Part shown: positions 55,265 through 64,000 of the stretch, piece by piece
Layout: each line of letters starts with the position of its first letter
Position numbering within the stretch: position 1 is the first letter of the stretch
Assembly: GCA_001898405.1 (NCBI GenBank)
Contig: MKTW01000020.1
Coordinates: 1-64,000 of the forward strand
Source of the DNA: Sphingobacteriales bacterium 44-61
Lineage (GTDB): Bacteria > Bacteroidota > Bacteroidia > Chitinophagales > Chitinophagaceae
Reading direction: 5' to 3'
DNA length: 64,000 nucleotides
Position numbers and translations under genes: made by a program
Notes under the pieces: generated by a model
Seen by the model: the letters and a program-made list of their open reading frames with translations, nothing else
Told to the model about the DNA's origin: nothing
The model's database searches: none

Positions 55265-55719
55265 AACGACAAAGGATAATATGTCTCTAAGATAATACTT
55301 TTCGGCAATGATGCAGGTATAAAGCAGAGCTTCGCCTCCTCAGTCACAGACCTTTAGCCTATAACTGACCAGTTTTTTAATGGCCCCCACTCAGAAAAAA
55401 CCGGGCCAGTTTACCTGCCGGTAAAAATCGCTTTCTCCGCCCCTGCTACCTGAGTCTCAATTAAATGAAGAGCCTCAAGGGCGCCTGAAGATACACAAAA
55501 CCAAGTTTGAATGGAAGCAATAACCGCTATAAAGGCATCTGTTTTACGCAAAAAGCAATATTTCATAAACACATAACAGAGAGCTAATAGGAAACCCTTA
55601 CTTTGGGCACGGATAGGGCTAACACCCTAATGCGGTCATATATATACGTTAAAGTTTTCCAGTTATTGCGCTGCCCGAGATAAAGATGGACGGAAGCTGC
55701 GGAAAAACAGACATATTAT
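55265..55719. other. Intergenic region upstream of the polysaccharide operon
   Basis: About 450 bp without a plausible gene. It must hold the promoter of the large minus-strand polysaccharide operon, but no full TTTG / TAnnTTTG pair is visible. No insertion-sequence remnant was recognised. Confidence 0.5.
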
Positions 55720-55752
55720 TAAAAAAGATGGGCCTTCTTTTCAGAAGACCCC
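55720..55752 (-). terminator. Rho-independent terminator of the secreted protein gene
   Basis: GGGCCTTCTT (from 55730) pairs with AGAAGACCC (55743-55751). On the minus strand the stem is followed by ATCTTTTTT. Confidence 0.75.
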
Positions 55753-55807
55753 TGCCTGTTATAATTCCAAAAATGAAAAACCTGAAATAATCAATAAGGC
55801 TCAATCA

Positions 55808-56377
55808 TTATTTTTTCTCAGTAAAATAGCTAACATCCCCCTCTGTCGTCACCTTCAATATAATTGTCTTATTGCCTTTGGTCAGTTCCACAAAATAATT
55901 ATCCTCATCGGAAATGACCGAACCATAAAGTATCATATCTGATTCAGTAGCTTCATTATCATCAAACAGGATCACTCTGTCAATAGTGTAATCCGAATAA
56001 CGTTTTTTGATCTCATTCTGGGCTTTCATTGCCAGAGCACTGAAATCAGCAGGGCTTGTAGTGCCTACCAACTCCGAGCTATTATTGTAATACGCCGTTA
56101 TAGGTTTCCCATCTTTTACAAAGCTTCCTTCATCAAAATAGGTGGTTCTTCTCCAGTTTGGATGTACATCACCAAAATATTCGTAAAAATGGGTTTTTGT
56201 CAAATTGCCTACCTCATTCCCTTCCAGCTTGCGCAGTTCCTTCCTTGCCTCTTTCTTTTCTGCTTTGGCTTCCTTTTTATCCATATTTGCTTTGGCAATG
56301 CTTGCGGAACTGCTCTGTGCGTTCAGGCTTGCGCCTGCCAGCAATAAAGCTACAGGTACTATCATTATCTTTTTCAT
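55808..56377 (-). CDS. Secreted protein, possibly PepSY-like
   Basis: A 189-residue exported protein (signal peptide MKKIMIVPVALLLAGASLNAQ). A strongly charged Lys/Glu/Ala helix follows (about 30-52). The rest is a mixed fold with YFGDVHPNWRRTTYFDEGSFVKDG, ITAYYNNSSELVGTT and ALAMKAQNEIKKRYSDYTID, resembling PepSY-like/BT_0923-type periplasmic proteins of Bacteroidota. No catalytic site is seen. Transcription starts from the box at 56414 and ends at the terminator at 55720, so it is a single-gene unit. Confidence 0.7.
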   Translation of the reverse strand: MKKIMIVPVALLLAGASLNAQSSSASIAKANMDKKEAKAEKKEARKELRKLEGNEVGNLTKTHFYEYFGDVHPNWRRTTYFDEGSFVKDGKPITAYYNNSSELVGTTSPADFSALAMKAQNEIKKRYSDYTIDRVILFDDNEATESDMILYGSVISDEDNYFVELTKGNKTIILKVTTEGDVSYFTEKK

Positions 56378-56413
56378 GTTGATTTATTTATAGGTGAGCG
56401 TTTATTTACATCC

Positions 56414-56421
56414 CAAAGCTA
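56414..56421 (-). promoter_or_regulatory. Putative -7 box of the secreted protein gene
   Basis: The minus strand reads TAGCTTTG, an exact TAnnTTTG match, 37 bp before the ATG. The -33 position has only TTCA. Confidence 0.5.
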
Positions 56422-56523
56422 GGCGGACCGCCAGGCGAATTGAACGGGTAATCGGCGAATGGGCATTTCGCGTAGATAGTGAAGGACAGGCAATGGCTGA
56501 TGAAGGAAATGACTTGCGGCAGA

Positions 56524-57195
56524 TCATTTATTATTTATTATGTCGGTGATCTTCTCCGCCACAGCCTGGGAATTCCCGTCAAAATGATGACCGCCTTTGA
56601 TCACATCGCTATGGTATTTTGCCAGCTTTACCTGGCTTATGGGAAACCCGCTTTCATCTTCGCCAAAAAGGATGGTTGTTCTCTGATTGCCCAGGCGGTT
56701 GATCTCTGCCACCACGTCCATGCTCCGTTTCTTACCTATGCCAAGCATATCGGAAAGATGTATTTCAAAATCAGTAGAAGTGGAAGGAGACAGCAGGATC
56801 ACATCAGCAAGCTGGCTTTTCAACGAATCAGGCAGCCGGTTCACTACGAACGGGGTGATATCCGCTCCAAAAGAATAACCGATCATTACCCAATGATGAT
56901 CGGCCCTTGATCGCAATGCAGTGGTAAGATAATTTGTAATATCCGAAGCGGTTTGTTCAGGCGTTTTTTTATTCCAGAAATAAGCATGCGCATCAAGGGA
57001 AGCAATGGAATAACCTTTATCATGCATAGCGCTGCAAAGCGATGCTGTAAACCCTTTCACGCCACCATCCCCACTCACCAAAAAGATGAATGGCTTATCT
57101 GTTGATGTAAACTGTTCTTTCAACGGCAGTTTTTCCTGTGCTGATAATTGCTTCACTAAAAGCAGGAAGATCATTATGCCCGTCCACCGTTTCAT
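56524..57195 (-). CDS. VirJ/AcvB-like exported hydrolase
   Basis: A 223-residue exported protein (signal peptide to about residue 19) of the alpha/beta-hydrolase fold. The oxyanion strand motif FLVSGDGGVKGF, the nucleophile elbow IGYSFGADITPF, and the late His in GGHHFDGN match the VirJ/AcvB pattern. In Agrobacterium and Rhizobium the related AcvB/AtvA hydrolyses lysyl-phosphatidylglycerol made by its MprF-like neighbour. Here mprF lies directly upstream (19 bp) on the same strand. The reaction is therefore a reasonable inference rather than shown. Confidence 0.85.
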   Translation of the reverse strand: MKRWTGIMIFLLLVKQLSAQEKLPLKEQFTSTDKPFIFLVSGDGGVKGFTASLCSAMHDKGYSIASLDAHAYFWNKKTPEQTASDITNYLTTALRSRADHHWVMIGYSFGADITPFVVNRLPDSLKSQLADVILLSPSTSTDFEIHLSDMLGIGKKRSMDVVAEINRLGNQRTTILFGEDESGFPISQVKLAKYHSDVIKGGHHFDGNSQAVAEKITDIINNK

Positions 57196-57214
57196 ATACT
57201 GATAAATTTTTTAT

Positions 57215-59794
57215 TCAAGGTTTCATTACCCTGTTCAATGCTACCGGCAGTTGCAAGAGATCAAAATCATTCTCATAAATAAGGTATTTGTTTTCCCACA
57301 CTGTTGCATACTTCTCCTTAAACTCACGCAGGCCTTTGTAATGACCAAAACGTTTGATCCTTGCAGCAGCCATTTTCAACAATTGCTCTGCCGTATTCAC
57401 TGGTTGTTCAATACCCGTCAGCGGCACCAGGCCCATATTAAGATATAGCTGCTTTCTTTCTTTGGCATATTGGATTAGCTGAATGATCAATGCATCCATG
57501 GCTGCGCCAGGAGCATCGGCCGTTTTACGGATCAGGTCATAGGTGCATTCTTCCGGTGAAAAATCGGGAATGATGTTCAGGAATGCTTTTACCTGCCCTT
57601 CCGCGTCTTCTACAGTGATGATATCCTGCTGCTGCAATTCTTCTGTATCAAATAAGCCCTGTGAAAAAACCTGTTCGCCTTTATCAAAATATTCCAACCA
57701 TTCGTCTGATACTTTCTTCAGTGATCCCAGTAAAGCCGGCTCATGCGGCGGCCTGTGCAAATGAGTAGTGAATCCCTTTTTCTGCAAACTGTTCAAACCA
57801 TTGCGCAGCGATTTTTTATCCTTGCCTTCGAGGTTGAACAGCTGCACATCCACGATCGCTTCCTGGCCGATCATCAGTCTTGGAAGTGCCCCAAACAAAG
57901 CAATACTGTTCTCGTCCACGCGGTAGTAAGCCGCTTTCCATCCGGTTTTCCGGCAATGCGCATCAAACTCACGTATCGCTGCTGCTTTATCTTCTTCCGC
58001 ACACACAGGTTCTTCCAGCACAATGGCAAACCCACCGGCAACCCGGTATGCAATGAAAGCTTCGAACTGCGTTGAAAAAAAATATTGCTTATCCTTATAC
58101 AATTTAAAGTAATCAACAGATGATTGTCCATACAGGCTTACCAGCTTCCTGGCCCTTTCCTTCTCGGTATCTTCCTCCCTGCTCAAATGCAGGTAAGGAT
58201 TGATCAGCGCGAACAATACAAAAGCCCAGGTAAGAAATCCTAACCACCTTATCAGCGCTACAAATTCATGACCAAACCGGGTAACAGGCTGCAAAGTATC
58301 ATCCTGCAACAAAAAGAACATGCGGAATGTATGCTCCAGCGATTGCTTCCAGGTGAAATCGATACCAAAATGTTTTTTATCGATAAAATAAAAACTGATA
58401 AATCCGGCGATCAGTACCGCTGCCAGGCTGAACAGCGCTGTGCTGAAACCGATCTGCAGCCATTTCTTACTGGCGCGGCGGCGGTATTGTTTGGCAGTAG
58501 CCAGCAATATCACTAAAGTAACTGTTGCGAAAATAGCTTCTTCATAATCCAGTGCTTTGCCAAGATGCCCCAGTAAAGAAAGGAAAGAAAGTAATACAGC
58601 AATGATCCAGGCAGCCCTGAACCCTTTTAATAAAAAAGCGGCGGTAACCACCAGCATCAAACCAATGTATAAAACCAGCAGGTTGGAAGCATGCACCGTT
58701 TGCAAGGGGATATATTCCCGCAACAACACAAGGCGGTGATGAATGGGCGGTGTCATCACCGAAACGATATTAATGATACCCAGCAAAAAGATGAGCAACA
58801 CGGGAGCCAGCCGCAGGAATAGTTTTCTTCCCTTCCAGGCAAAAGCCAGGAAGCCGCAAACCAGCGGCAACCAGAACTCAAATACCCTGTAAAGAATGGT
58901 AATGGCTAAAGCCTGGCCTGCACTGTATCCATACAACTCCATAATATATACCAGCGACATTTCCACTGCACCAAGGCCCCGCAATAACGGCGATATAAGC
59001 ATCAGCAATACAGAAATGATATAAGCCGCTGCTGCCACTCCCACAGATGCAGGCAGACCCAGCGCCAGCATGGCAATATATACATGCACCATGCCACACA
59101 GTTCAATACCCAGCGAATACAGAACAGTTGCGCCGAAAGCCCTGTTGTCGAGCTTTGCTGTAAACAATCCCTCCAGCATCGGTGCAGCAGAAGGAAAATA
59201 CTTGCTGATCTGCCGGTTTAGATATTTACCAGGACGTAATGACACAGTAGCCATCCACAGCAATACCAATATCGCCAGCAGGCTTACCAGGCCGGTGCCC
59301 GCATTGTGCAAGCCGCCTTTGGTGAAAGCCATATAAACGATAACAGGAAGGCCTGCAAGGAATACGGTCAATAACCCTACAAATCCATAGATGCCGCTGG
59401 CCTGATGCACCTGCATACGGCCAAAACCTCTCTGTCTTATATACGAAGGAGTATATGCCAATGAACTTACGCCCCCTGCCGGAAGGAATACACTGAGGAA
59501 ATTTCTTTTCAGGAATAATACAATGCCCTGCACCAATGGCAACTCAAGCCGGACAGCAGCAAAGCTTTTGCGATACATAGCGCCCTGCAGCCAGAAGAAT
59601 AGGCCTGTTACGGCAAAACCAATTACAATCCAGGCCCTGTTGGCACTTTCCAGGTGGGGGATGATAGCATGAAGTTCCCTCCGCTCGCTGCGGAAAAAGA
59701 TAAATGCCAGGAATAAACCGATAAATGCAATGATCTCCCGCCAGTACATGGCTGGTTTGAACAGCATTCTTGCTTTTGGTTTTGTGTTGCTCAT
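57215..59794 (-). CDS. mprF: MprF-like phosphatidylglycerol lysyltransferase/flippase
   Basis: An 859-residue protein. The N-terminal ~520 residues hold 13-14 membrane helices that include the flippase domain (PAGGVSSLAYTPSYIRQRGF, LRGLGAVEMSLVYIMELYGY). The C-terminal ~300 residues form the cytoplasmic synthase (DUF2156/GNAT-like): YGQSSVDYFKLYKDKQYFFS, GFAIVLEEPVC, RNGLNSLQKKGFTTHLHRPP and YLNMGLVPLTG. MprF transfers an amino acid from aminoacyl-tRNA to phosphatidylglycerol and flips the product, lowering the negative surface charge. Downstream lies the VirJ/AcvB-like hydrolase gene. The amino acid used is not known from the sequence. Confidence 0.93.
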   Translation of the reverse strand: MSNTKPKARMLFKPAMYWREIIAFIGLFLAFIFFRSERRELHAIIPHLESANRAWIVIGFAVTGLFFWLQGAMYRKSFAAVRLELPLVQGIVLFLKRNFLSVFLPAGGVSSLAYTPSYIRQRGFGRMQVHQASGIYGFVGLLTVFLAGLPVIVYMAFTKGGLHNAGTGLVSLLAILVLLWMATVSLRPGKYLNRQISKYFPSAAPMLEGLFTAKLDNRAFGATVLYSLGIELCGMVHVYIAMLALGLPASVGVAAAAYIISVLLMLISPLLRGLGAVEMSLVYIMELYGYSAGQALAITILYRVFEFWLPLVCGFLAFAWKGRKLFLRLAPVLLIFLLGIINIVSVMTPPIHHRLVLLREYIPLQTVHASNLLVLYIGLMLVVTAAFLLKGFRAAWIIAVLLSFLSLLGHLGKALDYEEAIFATVTLVILLATAKQYRRRASKKWLQIGFSTALFSLAAVLIAGFISFYFIDKKHFGIDFTWKQSLEHTFRMFFLLQDDTLQPVTRFGHEFVALIRWLGFLTWAFVLFALINPYLHLSREEDTEKERARKLVSLYGQSSVDYFKLYKDKQYFFSTQFEAFIAYRVAGGFAIVLEEPVCAEEDKAAAIREFDAHCRKTGWKAAYYRVDENSIALFGALPRLMIGQEAIVDVQLFNLEGKDKKSLRNGLNSLQKKGFTTHLHRPPHEPALLGSLKKVSDEWLEYFDKGEQVFSQGLFDTEELQQQDIITVEDAEGQVKAFLNIIPDFSPEECTYDLIRKTADAPGAAMDALIIQLIQYAKERKQLYLNMGLVPLTGIEQPVNTAEQLLKMAAARIKRFGHYKGLREFKEKYATVWENKYLIYENDFDLLQLPVALNRVMKP

Positions 59795-59800
59795 AACACG

Positions 59801-60295
59801 TTAATTCAACTCGGCAAATTCGGCCGCTGTATACACCGGCCATTTCAACTTTATTTCACAATCATCCGATCCGCTATTGTATAAGTAAAGACTGATATTC
59901 CAGCATTTTGTTCCCGGTGTTTTATTTTCTTTCGCGAGCTCCATCAATAGCAAGCCTGAATATTCAATCTCTCCATCCCTGTCGGATAATATGCCTTCTA
60001 CCGCAAAAGCCGCACCAGCGGTCGTATCTGCCAGGTCAACGGCCTTACCCGGGAAAAGTGAAGCGCTTAACCTTATCGTTTCGCTATGGGCGTTGAACCA
60101 ATGCTCTTCTGCCTGGTTGTTGGAACCCATAATAAATTTCCAGTTCCCATCCAGCAATAATTGCCCATTCTGAAAATCTATCTGTACGTTCAATAAATGA
60201 ACAGGATATTCATCTTCCATTATGCCTGTTGCATCCGGCACCGCAGTTGAAGGCACATTGTACTCAATGGTCCATAGGGGTATCATCTCATTCAT
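59801..60295 (-). CDS. Uncharacterised protein next to mprF
   Basis: A 164-residue protein without a signal peptide, starting at ATG 60295 (MNEMIPLWTIEYNVPS); the frame extends 10 codons further upstream but lacks support. It is rich in beta-strand patterns and ends in ...LKWPVYTAAEFAELN. No domain is recognised. It is transcribed 6 bp ahead of mprF, so the two are probably co-translated, and it may assist the lipid-modification system; this is only an inference from spacing. Confidence 0.65.
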   Translation of the reverse strand: MNEMIPLWTIEYNVPSTAVPDATGIMEDEYPVHLLNVQIDFQNGQLLLDGNWKFIMGSNNQAEEHWFNAHSETIRLSASLFPGKAVDLADTTAGAAFAVEGILSDRDGEIEYSGLLLMELAKENKTPGTKCWNISLYLYNSGSDDCEIKLKWPVYTAAEFAELN

Positions 60296-60407
60296 GGTGT
60301 TGTGTTGATTTGACACCCTAAACATACATCTGTTAATAAGGTTGCTTTATGAAGAGTCGGTGAACAGGCATTTATGATCGTTCTCTGCTGCTTTCCATAA
60401 CACTCCC

Positions 60408-61217
60408 TCAACGAACTCCAGGCATTGGGTAAAACCGCACATGCTCAAACACATAATTCTCATGCGTACGAAGCTTATCGATCAATTGCTTCAATTCGCT
60501 TTCTTCCCAGGTTTTACGGAACATCTCATCATGTATCAGCACCACGATATGATCTTTTGTGAAGGTGTTGCCGGTTTCCAGTCTTGTTTCGATCTCTTTC
60601 ACCATTTCATCAACTGTTTGAACAGGCGTGCCATCAGAAGAGCGATGCCGCCATTCAGTATCCCAGCCAAATACTTTGTAGCCATGCATGGCCAGCGTAT
60701 CTGCAGCAGCACTTCCGCTGTTGCCTGCACTGGGATCATCTTTTTTATGTTCGCCTAACCGCCAGATATTCCGGCCCGGTAAGCGAACAATCCTGTAATG
60801 TAATCCAAGCACTGCTTCATCCTGTTGAATATCATCCAGCACAGAAACAGGCCGGCTGTAAAACATTTTATACTTCCCATTGGCATGGGTATAACTGTGG
60901 TTATAGGTCTCGATATAGGGATTCGTTTTGTATTCTTCCAGGTAGGCCTGCAGTTTTTTGTTCTTCATCACCAATTGCCCCACCAGGAATACGCTGATCT
61001 TTAACCGCTCCTGCAACACTACGCTGTCTATATGTTCGCTTCCTTCCAGTGGGCCGTCATCGAATGTTAAATAAATGTATTTGATCGGGAGTTCCGGGTT
61101 TCTTTCTTCCGGTGTGGCGGGAGGAGGATGGTGTACCACGGGCTTCCGGGTAATAAGCATGGAGGTCAGCAGCAGCAAGCCTACAGGCCATGCTGCATAA
61201 TAGATCATTCTTTTCAT
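60408..61217 (-). CDS. Polysaccharide deacetylase family protein (NodB fold)
   Basis: A 269-residue exported or membrane-anchored protein (N-terminal helix about 8-23). The NodB homology domain begins with IYLTFDDGP (motif 1, residues 51-56, catalytic Asp pair) and has an NHSYTHANG motif carrying the zinc-binding His pair, though somewhat diverged. KDHIVVLIHDEMFRKTW is the final conserved His motif. Such enzymes remove acetyl groups from peptidoglycan or chitin-like polymers. It is followed by the mprF unit and preceded (17 bp) by the hybrid kinase gene on the same strand. Confidence 0.88.
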   Translation of the reverse strand: MKRMIYYAAWPVGLLLLTSMLITRKPVVHHPPPATPEERNPELPIKYIYLTFDDGPLEGSEHIDSVVLQERLKISVFLVGQLVMKNKKLQAYLEEYKTNPYIETYNHSYTHANGKYKMFYSRPVSVLDDIQQDEAVLGLHYRIVRLPGRNIWRLGEHKKDDPSAGNSGSAAADTLAMHGYKVFGWDTEWRHRSSDGTPVQTVDEMVKEIETRLETGNTFTKDHIVVLIHDEMFRKTWEESELKQLIDKLRTHENYVFEHVRFYPMPGVR

Positions 61218-61234
61218 ATTATAAGGTAGTTCTC

Positions 61235-63421
61235 TTAGCTCAGTGTATCATAAAACTGTTTCGCCTCTTCCAGTGCATGCCGGCAATAATCAATCAACTC
61301 CTGCAGTTTGTCACCAACCTGCTTTTCATCTTCGCTTAATTCAATGGTGTCAAGCACCTGCTCCAATGCTGTATTGAGCCCCATCACTGATACAGACGTT
61401 TTCATTGTATGTGCCAGCCGGTGCAGTTTCGCCAGGTCCTTTTCCTCCCATGCTGCCTGCATTTTTTCAAGATCAGCGGGAACTATTTCCAGGAACTGGG
61501 CGGTCACTGTTTGTTCATATTCCTTACTGCCTCCGCTGATCTCCTGCATATAAGCAAGGTCGATGTACTTATACCCATGGGTGATACCGGTTTGCATTGA
61601 TGAAGGTGCATTTGATCCGGTACCAACCAGCCGGTTGATCAAGCCACGCAATTCCTGCTCACGTACAGGTTTTGAAATATATTCATCCATGCCAAATCCA
61701 AGGCATTTCTCCCTCTCTCCCGCAAGTGCATGCGCCGTCATGGCAATGATGGGCGTAGTTAATTTTAATTCTTTGCGGATGATCTGCGTGGCTGAATACC
61801 CATCCATTTCCGGCATCTGTATATCCATCAGTATCACATCATATTTTTTATGACGCAGCATTTCTATCGCTTCCTTCCCGTTGGCAGCAATATCCGGGTT
61901 CACCTGCCAGCTTGCCAGGAGGTGTTTCATCAATGATTGGTTGATCTCATTGTCTTCCACCACCAGCATTTGAGTGTTACCGGCGGTTGGGTACATGATA
62001 TCATGTTTTACCACTTTATGTTTTGGGGCCTTGCCTTCTACTGGTATCTTATAAGGGATGCTAAGTTGAAACCGGGTGCCAAGGCCAGGCTCACTTATTA
62101 CTGTAATGCTGCCCTGTTGCAGGTCAACAAGGTCTTTTACAATCGCAAGTCCCAATCCTGTTCCCCCGTATTTGCGGGTAATGGAATCTTCCGCCTGCCT
62201 GAAGCGATCGAATATGCCAGGCAGTTTGTCTTTTTCAATGCCTATGCCTGTGTCGCTGACAGAGATGAACATAGTGACCAGGCCGGTAGGCAGTGGCTCT
62301 GCATTAATGGAAACATTGATGCTTCCTCTTTGGGTAAATTTCACTGCATTGCCGATCAGGTTCACCAGGATTTGTGTAAGCCTTACAGCATCTCCTTCGA
62401 GTATATCAGGCACCTGCTCTTCCACAGAAGTGGTAAGAAGCAATCCTTTTTCCCTGGTCTTCTCTGTAAACATGGTCTCAACAGAATGCGCCAGGCTGCG
62501 AACGCTGAAAGGTGCCGGCTCAATACGCATCATACCGGCTTCGATCCTCGACAGATCAAGTATATCGTTGATAATGGCCAGCAGGTTTTCGCCCGACTGA
62601 CGGATGCTGTGTACATATGCTTCAGCTTCCGGTTCCAGTGTTTTCTTTTGCAGAAGATTGGTGAACCCGAGTATTGCGTTCATAGGGGTGCGGATCTCAT
62701 GGCTCATATTGGCCAGGAAATTTTCTTTTATCCTTGCGGCTTCTCTTTCTTTCTTCTCCGACGCGTCTAGCTGGCGGATCAATTGATTCTGACTGGCAAT
62801 GCGGTTGATGATATACCAAAACAGGCCGGCGCCGCTCAGCAGCACGATCACAATGAGAATAGTGCCCCAGCGCCGGGCATTGCGACCGCTTTCATCAATC
62901 GATTCTGTTACCCTTGTAAGCAATACCTGCCGGCTGGTATCTATCTTATGCGCTACGGCGGTAATGGAATGCATCAACCGTTTTCCATGCTGGTTGGCCA
63001 TCAGTGCTTCTGCGGCTTTTTTTCCGGAATGGGCAAAAGTGTCGAGTACCTGGCGATTGAAAGAGATCTTTTCCTTCACCAGTTCATCCAATTCATCAAT
63101 GTACCGGATAGTGCTGTCATCGTCATTTACTTGCTGAAGGTGGCCCAGGTCTTTTTGCACATTCCCTATCTGTTGCTCAAGATTATCTGCTATGGAAACA
63201 TCCGACATGGCGATAGCGCCTCTCACATCGCTTTCCATGGATATCATATCTTTTTCCAGGTCGCGGAGCTGGCTGCCTGTCTTGAATTCATTCAGCAGCT
63301 TTTCATTGCCCAGGATAAGATCATCAATATTCCGGGCAGAATTATACTGCATAAAGATCAGGAGAAGATTGCCGGTAATGAAAGCGGCCAGCAGGTAGTA
63401 GATGATGCGTTTACTGGTCAT
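61235..63421 (-). CDS. Hybrid histidine kinase with CHASE3-like, REC and Hpt domains
   Basis: A 728-residue membrane kinase. Two membrane helices (about 7-25 and 185-205) flank a helical CHASE3-like periplasmic domain. The HisKA domain has ANMSHEIRTPMNAILG (phospho-acceptor His241). The ATPase domain has LIGNAVKFTQ, SDTGIGIEKDKLPGIFDRF and GGTGLGLAIVK. A receiver domain follows with Asp533 in VILMDIQMPEMDG, and a C-terminal Hpt domain has LHRLAHTMKTS (His671). This makes an internal phosphorelay. It is 17 bp ahead of the polysaccharide deacetylase gene and may be co-transcribed with it. Confidence 0.95.
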   Translation of the reverse strand: MTSKRIIYYLLAAFITGNLLLIFMQYNSARNIDDLILGNEKLLNEFKTGSQLRDLEKDMISMESDVRGAIAMSDVSIADNLEQQIGNVQKDLGHLQQVNDDDSTIRYIDELDELVKEKISFNRQVLDTFAHSGKKAAEALMANQHGKRLMHSITAVAHKIDTSRQVLLTRVTESIDESGRNARRWGTILIVIVLLSGAGLFWYIINRIASQNQLIRQLDASEKKEREAARIKENFLANMSHEIRTPMNAILGFTNLLQKKTLEPEAEAYVHSIRQSGENLLAIINDILDLSRIEAGMMRIEPAPFSVRSLAHSVETMFTEKTREKGLLLTTSVEEQVPDILEGDAVRLTQILVNLIGNAVKFTQRGSINVSINAEPLPTGLVTMFISVSDTGIGIEKDKLPGIFDRFRQAEDSITRKYGGTGLGLAIVKDLVDLQQGSITVISEPGLGTRFQLSIPYKIPVEGKAPKHKVVKHDIMYPTAGNTQMLVVEDNEINQSLMKHLLASWQVNPDIAANGKEAIEMLRHKKYDVILMDIQMPEMDGYSATQIIRKELKLTTPIIAMTAHALAGEREKCLGFGMDEYISKPVREQELRGLINRLVGTGSNAPSSMQTGITHGYKYIDLAYMQEISGGSKEYEQTVTAQFLEIVPADLEKMQAAWEEKDLAKLHRLAHTMKTSVSVMGLNTALEQVLDTIELSEDEKQVGDKLQELIDYCRHALEEAKQFYDTLS

Positions 63422-63499
63422 GCGGATTACTCTGCTGTAAGTTAAGGATTAAATTAAAAAGGAATGCAGCCGGGGTTTGCAGCGAAGGGTACCGCAACA

Positions 63500-63688
63500 T
63501 TATTTATGTGGCCTTATATACCTGCCCAGGAATGTTGCCAGCAGCATAATGCTTCCGATCAACCCCAGCAGCACAACGAGCATTAACCAGACATGACCGC
63601 CTCTGTCCATCAGCCTCAGCAGGAAATAAGAGAGGATGATCAGCACCAGCAGGTCAAGAAAGAATAATATCGTGTAGATTGTTTTCAT
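63500..63688 (-). CDS. Small two-helix membrane protein
   Basis: A 62-residue protein with two membrane helices (about 5-25 and 34-54), separated by RLMDRGGHVW, and a basic C-terminus (GRYIRPHK). No family is recognised. The even hydrophobic pattern and ATG start make it plausible as a real gene; it may be a small accessory membrane protein. The kinase gene lies downstream in the same direction, 79 bp away. Confidence 0.55.
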   Translation of the reverse strand: MKTIYTILFFLDLLVLIILSYFLLRLMDRGGHVWLMLVVLLGLIGSIMLLATFLGRYIRPHK

Positions 63689-63793
63689 TGTAAAAAAAGG
63701 GGCCGCATAGACATGCAGCCCGTAACCAAAACCAAACTGCTATGAGAATAAAAGCTTTTTTGAAGATTGAATACTGAACATCCGATTATCTCA

Positions 63794-64000
63794 TCACAAA
63801 CTGCCCGTATTCAATTGCTTCAACACCCCAAAGCTCTTATTTCCCGCCTCTTCCCTAAGGGCAGAATAGATGGAACGGGCAAACATGTCGGTAAAACGGG
63901 AAAACTGATCGGTGGGATCAAAGGATATTCATCCGCTTATTGAGGGCGGCCCTGTAAGCATCTGCTACAGGCAGGGGTTTGCCCTGGATAATAAGGGCTC
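63794..64000 (-). pseudogene. 3' end of an unidentified gene, apparently frameshifted, runs off the window
   Basis: On the minus strand, the frame entering from the window edge reads ALIIQGKPLPVADAYRAALN and stops at 63918-63920 after KRMNIL. A second frame continues directly with FDPTDQFSRFTDMFARSIYS and ends in GVLKQLNTGSL plus two stops at 63794. Both pieces look protein-like and join at one point, near 63920, so a small insertion or deletion is likely. No family was recognised, and only the tail is visible. Confidence 0.4.

Overview
The window is a stretch of chromosome from a member of the Bacteroidota, most likely of the family Chitinophagaceae. The evidence is the 16S rRNA fragment, promoters of the TTTG / TAnnTTTG type instead of E. 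coli-like ones, a SusC/SusD pair, a protein with a type IX secretion (T9SS) C-terminal signal, and the scarcity of Shine-Dalgarno sequences. Family placement is inference; no search was run.

Layout. 1-1470: the 5' half of a 16S rRNA gene (minus strand) preceded by a leader and five tandem, regularly spaced promoters, each with its own hairpin and boxA-like unit. 1.5-6.5 kb: TruA, a DUF4476 protein and an M1 aminopeptidase, ending in a very long intergenic palindrome. 6.7-12.3 kb: a SusC/SusD/lipoprotein nutrient-uptake operon. 12.6-15.1 kb: a four-gene LemA-LemA-TPM-TPM operon. 15.2-16.0 kb: a YefM/YoeB toxin-antitoxin pair with a visible operator, next to the decayed tail of an FtsX/MacB-type permease. 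16-20.3 kb: a PQQ-type sugar dehydrogenase, pgk and gap, and a VanZ-like protein. 20.4-22.3 kb: a LytS/LytTR two-component system and tRNA-Glu(TTC). 22.4-31.1 kb: a secreted repeat protein, a Crp/Fnr regulator with a HEAT-repeat protein, a methyltransferase, a SulP transporter and a large propeller-type sensor kinase. 31.3-33.9 kb: a small lipoprotein, then a TPP riboswitch with a terminator controlling a MidA/NDUFAF7-like methyltransferase, an unexpected target.

34.2-55.3 kb is a minus-strand exopolysaccharide locus: outer-membrane barrel, Wza-like export lipoprotein, Wzc-like tyrosine kinase, Wzx flippase, Wzy polymerase, five glycosyltransferases, two methyltransferases, two acetyl/acyltransferases, a T9SS PA14 protein, Gmd and Fcl (GDP-fucose supply), a VanZ-like protein and a WcaJ-type initiating sugar-phosphate transferase. 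The WcaJ-type gene is split by a one-base frameshift. The set resembles a fucose-containing, colanic-acid-like pathway. Its central part (about 43-49 kb) looks more AT-rich than the flanks by eye.

55.8-64 kb: a secreted protein, a VirJ/AcvB-like hydrolase next to MprF (aminoacyl-phosphatidylglycerol metabolism), an unknown protein, a polysaccharide deacetylase, a CHASE3-like hybrid histidine kinase, a tiny membrane protein and the frameshifted end of a gene running off the window.

The most noteworthy items are the rRNA promoter array, the TPP riboswitch on a MidA-like methyltransferase, the broken initiating transferase of the polysaccharide locus, and the terminator/promoter overlap that splits that locus in two. 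No complete new defence or mobile system, CRISPR array or insertion sequence was seen.
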